NCBI GenBank assembly: GCA_021798395.1 | Contig: JAJZHS010000188.1 | Location: 1 to 5,490, forward strand | Direction of reading: 5' to 3' | DNA: 5,490 nt | DNA from: Pseudomonadota bacterium | GTDB lineage: Bacteria; Pseudomonadota; Gammaproteobacteria; Burkholderiales; Burkholderiaceae_C | In this document: one piece after another, positions 1-4,384 of the stretch | How the letters are laid out: each line of letters starts with the position of its first letter | Position numbering within the stretch: position 1 is the stretch's first letter | The notes under the pieces: generated by a model | Database searches by the model: none | Told to the model about the DNA's origin: nothing | The model's input: the letters and a program-made list of their open reading frames with translations, nothing else | Translations under genes and position numbers: made by a program

Positions 1-1273
1 TGATGAACTTGGCCGCGCGGCTGGCGATGTTGACGTACTTGCCGACCAGGTCGGCGTTGACGCGGGCGACGAAGTCGTCGGCGGTGAAGTCGACGTCCTC
101 GACGCGGGCGCTCATCTTGGCCGCAAGGTAGTAGCGCAGCCACTCCGGGTTGAGCCCGAGGTCGAGGTATTTCAGCGGCGAAATCCCGGTGCCGCGGCTT
201 TTGCTCATCTTCTCGCCGCCGACGGTGACGAAGCCGTGCACGTTGACCTGACTCGGAGTCTTGCGGCCCGAGAAGTGCAGCATCGCGGGCCAGAACAGGG
301 TGTGGAAGTAGACGATGTCCTTGCCGATGAAATGCACCTGTTCGACGGTGTCGTCGGCGATGAACGCGTCGTAGTTCTGCGCGGTGCGCGACGGTGCGTG
401 CCAGTGCGCGGCGGCCTGGCCCTTGTCGAAATGGTTCTTCAGGCTGGCCAGGTAGCCGATCGGCGCGTCGAGCCAGACGTAGAAGTACTTGCCGGGAGCA
501 TCGGGGACTTCGATGCCGAAGTACGGCGCGTCGCGCGAAATGTCCCAGTCGGCCAACCCGCCGTGGCCGTCGGCGTCGGTGGCGAACCACTCGCGAACCT
601 TGTTCAGCACTTCGGGCTGCAGCCGCGGCGCGCCGTGCGCACCGGCGCCCTGCGTCCAGTCGCGCAGGAAATCGGCGCAGCGCGCCGACGACAGCTGGAA
701 GAAGAAGTGCTCGCTGCGCCGCATCTCGGGCGTGGCGCCCGACAGCACCGAATACGGTGCGCGCAGCTCGGTTGGGCCGTAGACGGCGCCGCAGACCTCG
801 CAGGCGTCGCCGTACTGGTCGGCGGCGTCGCACTTCGGGCAGTGGCCTTTGATGTAGCGATCGGGCAGGAACATGCCCTTGACCGGGTCGTAGAACTGTT
901 CGATGTCGCGGCTGGCGATCAGGCCGGCGCGGCGAAGCGCGCGGTAGATGTCCTGCGCCAGCTGGTGGTTCTCGGGCGCGTCGGTGCTGTGCCAGTTGTC
1001 GAAGCGGACGTGGAATCCGTCGAGGTAGCGCGGCCGCCCGGCTGCGATGTCGGCGACGAAACGCTGCGGGGTGACGCCGGCCTTCTCGGCGGCGATCATG
1101 ATCGGCGCGCCGTGCGCGTCGTCGGCGCCGACGAAGTGCACCTCGTGGCCGCGCATGCGCTGGAAGCGCACCCAGGTGTCGGCCTGGATGTACTCCATGA
1201 TGTGGCCGATGTGGAACGGGCCGTTGGCGTACGGCAGGGCGGTGGTGACGAACAGGCGGCGCTTCGTGGTCAT
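1..1273 (-). CDS. metG: Methionyl-tRNA synthetase, 5' part (C-terminus beyond left edge)
   Basis: Cytoplasmic class I aminoacyl-tRNA synthetase that charges tRNA-Met and initiator tRNA with methionine using ATP. Reading the minus strand from the ATG at 1273 gives 424 open residues and runs off the window without a stop. Visible landmarks: TTALPYANG then the HIGH signature at residues 21-24; ADDAHG at 50-55; a zinc knuckle C145-x2-C148-x9-C158-x2-C161, the same spacing as in E. coli MetG; WDISRDAPYFG around 243-253; the KYFYVWLDAPIGY active-site stretch at 262-274; and KMSKS at 355-359. The start of the anticodon-binding helical domain (ARVNADLVGKYVNIASR) lies near 403-419. Full-length homologues are about 650-710 residues, so the rest of that domain and any C-terminal tRNA-binding domain are outside. 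No Shine-Dalgarno precedes the ATG; the leader is pyrimidine-rich. The start is chosen because it lies about ten residues before the conserved ALPYANG. Diverges from mrp. Function is certain; the beta-proteobacterial flavour is inferred. Confidence 0.97.
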   Translation of the reverse strand, partial: MTTKRRLFVTTALPYANGPFHIGHIMEYIQADTWVRFQRMRGHEVHFVGADDAHGAPIMIAAEKAGVTPQRFVADIAAGRPRYLDGFHVRFDNWHSTDAPENHQLAQDIYRALRRAGLIASRDIEQFYDPVKGMFLPDRYIKGHCPKCDAADQYGDACEVCGAVYGPTELRAPYSVLSGATPEMRRSEHFFFQLSSARCADFLRDWTQGAGAHGAPRLQPEVLNKVREWFATDADGHGGLADWDISRDAPYFGIEVPDAPGKYFYVWLDAPIGYLASLKNHFDKGQAAAHWHAPSRTAQNYDAFIADDTVEQVHFIGKDIVYFHTLFWPAMLHFSGRKTPSQVNVHGFVTVGGEKMSKSRGTGISPLKYLDLGLNPEWLRYYLAAKMSARVEDVDFTADDFVARVNADLVGKYVNIASRAAKFI

Positions 1274-1319
1274 GCGGGTCGGCGGCGGGGGCGGATGGGT
1301 CGGCTGGGCGAGTGCGGGA

Positions 1320-1325
1320 ATTGTA
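1320..1325 (-). promoter_or_regulatory. Candidate -10 box of metG (TACAAT)
   Basis: On the minus strand this hexamer reads TACAAT, five of six matches to the sigma-70 consensus. It would place the transcript start near 1313, giving a leader of about 40 bases before metG. No convincing -35 hexamer lies 16-18 bases upstream; that position is occupied by the palindrome at 1332-1348. Prediction from sequence only. Confidence 0.45.
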
Positions 1326-1331
1326 GGAGCG

Positions 1332-1348
1332 CGTCGCGCGGCGCGACG
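1332..1348. repeat. Perfect 8+1+8 palindrome between divergent metG and mrp
   Basis: CGTCGCGC at 1332-1339 and GCGCGACG at 1341-1348 are exact reverse complements around a single G at 1340. The element sits almost midway between the two candidate -10 boxes and covers where both -35 elements should be. It could be an operator or activator site shared by the two genes. Alternatively it is the body of a REP-type element, since GTAGGAGCG lies just 5' of it at 1323-1331. A chance palindrome is possible given the composition. Confidence 0.5.
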
Positions 1349-1350
1349 GC

Positions 1351-1375
1351 GCGGAAGTAGACTGAAGGCTTCCGC
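1351..1375. repeat. 7-bp inverted repeat enclosing the candidate mrp -10 box
   Basis: GCGGAAG (1351-1357) and CTTCCGC (1369-1375) are exact reverse complements separated by 11 bases that begin with the TAGACT box. An overlapping smaller palindrome, GAAG-G-CTTC, occupies 1364-1372. As DNA this could be a protein site; if transcribed only partly (start near 1370) it would not form an RNA hairpin. Function unknown. Confidence 0.4.
1358..1363 (+). promoter_or_regulatory. Candidate -10 box of mrp (TAGACT)
   Basis: TAGACT matches four of six consensus -10 positions and stands in an otherwise very GC-rich gap. A start near 1370 would give a leader of about 40 bases before the mrp ATG at 1410. There is no recognisable -35 element; the expected place overlaps the palindrome at 1332-1348. 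The box is flanked by 7-bp inverted arms (1351-1357 and 1369-1375). Confidence 0.3.
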
Positions 1376-1409
1376 CGCATCATGCCGGCCCGCACTTCGC
1401 GCCCCACCG

Positions 1410-2507
1410 ATGAACACCCCAGCCGATTCCGCCCTGTCCAACGCCATCCGCCAGGCCCTGGCTTCGCTGCTCGACCCGGAAAGCGGCGTTCCGCTGGGCA
1501 AGTCGCTGTCGATCGCGGGCATCGACGGCACGCGCGTGCGGCTGGCGCTCGAGCTGGGCTGGCCTGCGCGCAGCCGCCACGACGCGCTGCGCGCGCTGGT
1601 CGCCGGAGCGCTCGGCGGAATGCCCGGCGTCGACCACGTCGATCTCGACATCGCCACGCGCGTGACCGCGCACGCGGTGCAGGGCGGGCTCAAGCCGCTG
1701 CCCGGGGTGCGCAACGTGATCGCGGTGGCGTCCGGCAAGGGCGGCGTCGGCAAGAGCACGACGGCGGCCAACCTGGCGCTGGCGCTGGCCGCCGAGGGCG
1801 CCTCGGTCGGACTGCTCGACGCCGACATCTACGGCCCGTCGCAGCAGATGATGATGGGCCTGCAAGGCCGCCCCGACAGCACCGACGGCCAGACCATGGA
1901 GCCGATGCGCGCGCACGGCCTGCAGGTGATGTCGATCGGCGTGCTGCTCGACGCCGACCAACCGATGATCTGGCGCGGCCCGATGGCCACCCAGGCGCTC
2001 GAGCAACTGGTGCGGCAGACGCGCTGGAGCGATCTCGACTACCTGATCGTCGACCTGCCTCCGGGGACCGGCGACATCCAGCTGACGCTGAGCCAGCGGG
2101 TGCCGCTGACCGGCGCGCTGATCGTGACCACGCCGCAGGACATCGCGCTGCTCGACGCTCGCAAGGGCCTGCGCATGTTCGAGAAGGTCAACGTGCCGGT
2201 GCTGGGCATCGTCGAGAACATGGCCGTGCACGTGTGCTCGAACTGCGGCCACGTCGAGCACGTGTTCGGCAGCGGCGGCGGCGAACGCATGGCGCGCGAC
2301 TTCGGCATCGATCTGCTGGGCAGCCTGCCGCTGGACCTGCGCATCCGCGAACAGGCCGACAGCGGGCGGCCCAGCGTGGTCGCCGATCCGCAAGGCGCCG
2401 CGGCGCAGGCCTACGGCGCGATCGCGCGGCGGCTGGCGGCGCGCATCGCGCAGCGCGGCAAGGACTACTCGGCCCGCTTCCCGACGATCAAGATCGTCGA
2501 CGGTTGA
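1410..2507 (+). CDS. mrp: Mrp/ApbC/NBP35-family iron-sulfur cluster carrier ATPase
   Basis: 365-residue cytoplasmic P-loop protein that binds an Fe-S cluster and passes it to apo-proteins, needing ATP hydrolysis (family knowledge from Salmonella ApbC). The N-terminal part, about residues 8-90, is the MIP18/DUF59-like domain. It is followed by a linker and the ATPase: deviant Walker A GKGGVGKST at 109-117, LLDADIYGPSQ at 135-145, the MIWRGPM segment at 186-192, and Walker B-like DLPPGTGD at 215-222. The cluster-binding pair is C276-S-N-C279. Length and all motifs match the family. The ATG at 1410 gives a normal N-terminus. The frame is open further upstream, but only across the region antisense to metG, so earlier starts are rejected. 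No Shine-Dalgarno is visible. Divergent from metG, as in E. coli and many Burkholderiales. Gene symbol apbC is used equally often. Confidence 0.96.
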   Translation: MNTPADSALSNAIRQALASLLDPESGVPLGKSLSIAGIDGTRVRLALELGWPARSRHDALRALVAGALGGMPGVDHVDLDIATRVTAHAVQGGLKPLPGVRNVIAVASGKGGVGKSTTAANLALALAAEGASVGLLDADIYGPSQQMMMGLQGRPDSTDGQTMEPMRAHGLQVMSIGVLLDADQPMIWRGPMATQALEQLVRQTRWSDLDYLIVDLPPGTGDIQLTLSQRVPLTGALIVTTPQDIALLDARKGLRMFEKVNVPVLGIVENMAVHVCSNCGHVEHVFGSGGGERMARDFGIDLLGSLPLDLRIREQADSGRPSVVADPQGAAAQAYGAIARRLAARIAQRGKDYSARFPTIKIVDG

Positions 2508-2553
2508 CGCGCGCCGCGGCGGCGAGGCGCGACGCGGACGCAATGGACTTTGG

Positions 2554-2579
2554 CTTGGACAAGACTTGGACTAGCCAAG
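2554..2579. repeat. Three phased CTTGG half-sites upstream of fadD
   Basis: CTTGGAC occurs at 2554-2560 and again at 2565-2571, exactly 11 bases apart, and the inverted half-site CCAAG follows at 2575-2579. The last two form CTTGG-ACTAG-CCAAG. The first and third also pair over 7 bp (GGCTTGG at 2552-2558 with CCAAGCC at 2575-2581). Spacing of roughly one helical turn suggests a protein-binding array on one DNA face, perhaps an activator site for fadD. An RNA hairpin at the end of the mrp transcript is the alternative. No regulator can be named from sequence. Confidence 0.45.
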
Positions 2580-2593
2580 CCGTTTCGGAACGG
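2580..2593. repeat. 14-bp near-perfect palindrome CCGTT-TCGG-AACGG
   Basis: Arms CCGTT (2580-2584) and AACGG (2589-2593) are reverse complements; of the central four bases only the outer pair fails to match. The right arm contains GAACGG, which recurs in the operator at 2613. It abuts the candidate -10 box at 2595, so it may be a second, weaker operator copy. In RNA it could form a short tetraloop hairpin. Confidence 0.35.
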
Positions 2594-2594
2594 T

Positions 2595-2600
2595 TATCCT
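2595..2600 (+). promoter_or_regulatory. Candidate -10 box of fadD (TATCCT)
   Basis: TATCCT matches four of six -10 positions and lies in the least GC-rich part of the window. The nearest -35-like hexamer, TTGGAC at 2566-2571, is 23 bases away, which is too far for ordinary sigma-70. The promoter would therefore be weak or activator-dependent. The implied start near 2607 is just before the inverted repeat at 2613-2624, a standard repressor position. Confidence 0.3.
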
Positions 2601-2612
2601 CGCCTTCATTTC

Positions 2613-2624
2613 GAACGGTCGTTC
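2613..2624. promoter_or_regulatory. TetR-type operator candidate GAACG-GT-CGTTC
   Basis: GAACG (2613-2617) and CGTTC (2620-2624) are exact inverted arms around GT. Short palindromes of this kind just upstream of acyl-CoA synthetase genes are typical sites for TetR-family regulators of fatty-acid degradation (PsrA, FadP and relatives in beta/gamma-proteobacteria). I do not recall the consensus precisely enough to assign one. Half-sites recur nearby: GAACGGT at 2588-2594 and GTCGTTC at 2636-2642. The T6 run at 2625-2630 follows directly, so a poor terminator-like reading exists, but the stem would be only 4-5 bp. Confidence 0.5.
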
Positions 2625-2645
2625 TTTTTTCGGCCGTCGTTCGAT

Positions 2646-2649
2646 GGAG
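2646..2649 (+). promoter_or_regulatory. Shine-Dalgarno GGAG for fadD
   Basis: GGAG lies eight bases before the ATG at 2658 and is the only clear ribosome-binding site among the four genes. It decides the fadD start against the longer reading frame that opens at a TTG at 2550. Confidence 0.75.
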
Positions 2650-2657
2650 CGCCCCGC

Positions 2658-4334
2658 ATGAATGATCGTCCCTGGCTCGCGTCCTATCCCGCCGGTGTGC
2701 CGGCCGAGATCGACCCGGGCAGTTGCCCGTCCCTGGTCCACCTGCTGCGCCGCAGTTTCGCGCAGTTCGCGCAGCGCCCCGCGTTCAGCTTCATGGGGCG
2801 CACGACCAGCTACGCGCGCTGGGACGCCGACTCGGCCGCGCTGGCCGCGTGGCTGCAGCAGCGCGGGCTCAAGCGCGGCGACCGCGTCGCGGTGATGATG
2901 CCCAACGTGCCGCAGTACCCGATCGCGGTCGCCGCGATCCTGCGCGCCGGGCTGACCGTGGTCAACGTCAATCCGCTGTACACCGCGCGCGAACTCGAGC
3001 ACCAGTTGCGCGACAGCGGCGCTTCGGCGATCGTGATCCTGGAGAACTTCGCGCACACCCTGCAGCAGGTCGACGCGGCGCAGCGCCCGCGCGTGACCGT
3101 GGTGGCGAGCATGGGCGACATGCTCGGTATTGCGCTGGGCGCGGTGGTCAACTTCGTCGTGCGGCACCGCAAGCGGCTGGTGCCGCGTTTCGATCTCCCC
3201 GGTGCGGTCCGCTTTGGCGCGGCGCTGTCCGCCGGGCGCCGGCTGCGGCTGCACGAGACCGATCCCGACCCCGAGGACGTCGCGGTGCTGCAGTACACCG
3301 GCGGCACCACCGGGGTGTCCAAGGGCGCGGTGCTGAGCCACCGCAACCTGGTCGCCAACGTGCTGCAGTCCGAAGCCTGGAACCGTCCGGCGCTGCACAA
3401 GAAAGGCGCGCCGCAAGGCGCGCTCAACACCGCGTGCGCGCTGCCGCTGTACCACATCTTCGCCTTCACGGTGGTCATGCTGCTGTCGACGTACCAGGGC
3501 GGCATGATGGTGCTGATTCCGAACCCGCGCGACCTGCCGGCGGTGCTCAAGGACCTGCAGCGCCAGCCGGTGCACAGCTTCCCGGCGGTCAACACCCTGT
3601 TCAACGCGTTGCTGCACCACGCGGACTTCGGCAGCGTCGACTGGTCGCACCTGCTGATTTCGCTGGGCGGGGGCATGGCGGTGCAGGAAGCGGTGGCGCG
3701 GCAGTGGCTGGACAAGACCGGATGCCCGATCTGCGAGGGCTACGGGCTGTCGGAGACGTCGCCGTCGGCGATCTGCAACCCGACCGATACCGACCACTTC
3801 TCGGGAACCATCGGGCTGCCGATTCCGTCGACCGAAGTGGCGATCGTCGACGACGACGGCCACGCGCTGCCGCCGGGACAGGCCGGCGAAGTCGCGTTGC
3901 GCGGGCCGCAGGTCATGCGCGGCTACTGGCAGCGTCCCGAGGACAGCGCGCGCGCGTTCACCGCCGACGGCTTTTTCCGCACCGGCGACATCGGCGTGCT
4001 CGACGCGCAGGGCTACGTGAAGATCGTCGACCGCAAGAAGGACATGATCCTGGTCTCGGGCTTCAACGTGTACCCGAACGAAATCGAGGACGTCGCGGTG
4101 TCGCATCCCGGCGTGCTCGAGGCCGCCGCGGTCGGCGTGCCGGACGCCAATTCGGGCGAGGCGGTGCGCCTGTTCGTCGTGCGCCGCGACCCGCAGCTGA
4201 CCGAAGAGGTGCTGAAGGCTTATCTGGCCGAGCGCCTGACCGGCTACAAGCGGCCGAAGAGCATCGTGTTCCGCGACGAGTTGCCGAAGACTCCGGTGGG
4301 CAAGATCCTGCGCCGCTCGCTGCGCGACGCCTGA
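2658..4334 (+). CDS. fadD: Long-chain fatty-acid-CoA ligase
   Basis: 558-residue acyl-CoA synthetase of the ANL adenylating superfamily. It converts a long-chain fatty acid, ATP and CoA to acyl-CoA, AMP and pyrophosphate at the inner membrane face, feeding beta-oxidation or phospholipid synthesis. It aligns from end to end with what I recall of E. coli FadD (561 residues). Motifs: ATP-binding loop YTGGTTGVSKGA at 213-224; LPLYHIFA at 262-269; GGGMAV at 337-342; adenine-binding GYGLSET at 361-367; TGD at 442-444 inside the 25-residue FACS signature (437-461, ending VDRKK); the hinge/C-domain stretch DMILVSGFNVYPNEIE at 462-477; and catalytic K549 in TPVGKIL. There is no signal peptide or membrane helix. 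One small departure is FPAVNTLFN (308-316) where E. coli has TGVNTLFN. Start is set by the GGAG at 2646 and by homology of MNDRPWLASYPAGVPAEI. Preceded by a repeat-rich likely promoter and followed 50 bases later by cca. Confidence 0.96.
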   Translation: MNDRPWLASYPAGVPAEIDPGSCPSLVHLLRRSFAQFAQRPAFSFMGRTTSYARWDADSAALAAWLQQRGLKRGDRVAVMMPNVPQYPIAVAAILRAGLTVVNVNPLYTARELEHQLRDSGASAIVILENFAHTLQQVDAAQRPRVTVVASMGDMLGIALGAVVNFVVRHRKRLVPRFDLPGAVRFGAALSAGRRLRLHETDPDPEDVAVLQYTGGTTGVSKGAVLSHRNLVANVLQSEAWNRPALHKKGAPQGALNTACALPLYHIFAFTVVMLLSTYQGGMMVLIPNPRDLPAVLKDLQRQPVHSFPAVNTLFNALLHHADFGSVDWSHLLISLGGGMAVQEAVARQWLDKTGCPICEGYGLSETSPSAICNPTDTDHFSGTIGLPIPSTEVAIVDDDGHALPPGQAGEVALRGPQVMRGYWQRPEDSARAFTADGFFRTGDIGVLDAQGYVKIVDRKKDMILVSGFNVYPNEIEDVAVSHPGVLEAAAVGVPDANSGEAVRLFVVRRDPQLTEEVLKAYLAERLTGYKRPKSIVFRDELPKTPVGKILRRSLRDA

Positions 4335-4346
4335 GCCGGCGCCGGG

Positions 4347-4366
4347 GCCGCGGGGCCCGCCGCGGC
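4347..4366 (+). other. Strong GC hairpin between fadD and cca
   Basis: GCCGCGG (4347-4353) and CCGCGGC (4360-4366) form a perfect 7-bp stem with a 6-base loop, starting 13 bases after the fadD stop. There is no following T-run, so it is not a standard intrinsic terminator. It could pause polymerase, protect the fadD mRNA 3' end, or reduce read-through into cca. The loop region GGGGCCC is itself self-complementary, so alternative folds exist. Confidence 0.45.
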
Positions 4367-4371
4367 TGCCC

Positions 4372-4377
4372 TATGCT
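4372..4377 (+). promoter_or_regulatory. Possible -10 box of cca (TATGCT)
   Basis: TATGCT matches four of six -10 positions. Transcription would begin about seven bases later, at or next to the cca ATG at 4385, implying a leaderless mRNA. No -35 is visible because the hairpin at 4347-4366 lies where it should be. Tentative; read-through from fadD is an equal alternative. Confidence 0.25.
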
Positions 4378-4384
4378 GTGGCCG

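Noticed and set aside
236..1360. 374-codon plus-strand open frame across metG
   Set aside because: It is exactly antisense to metG, whose protein carries every family motif. The product is Val/Ala/Arg-rich with no recognisable domain, which is typical of shadow frames in GC-rich DNA.
1047..1409. Upstream in-frame extension of mrp
   Set aside because: It would add about 121 residues that are antisense to metG and lack similarity to any Mrp N-terminus; the ATG at 1410 gives the normal family length.
2510..2531. Terminator after mrp (CGCGCC stem with GGCGCG)
   Set aside because: Only 6 bp with a 10-base loop and no T-run; expected by chance in CG-rich sequence.
1380..2543. 387-codon minus-strand open frame opposite mrp
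   Set aside because: Arg/His/Gln-rich translation without any family pattern; the opposite strand encodes an intact Mrp.
2550..2657. Upstream in-frame extension of fadD starting at TTG
   Set aside because: It runs through the repeat-rich promoter region, while the ATG at 2658 has a well-placed GGAG and a conserved N-terminus.
2571..4106. 511-codon minus-strand open frame opposite fadD
   Set aside because: Long only because stop codons are rare in this composition; it has no motifs, and the sense strand encodes an intact FadD.
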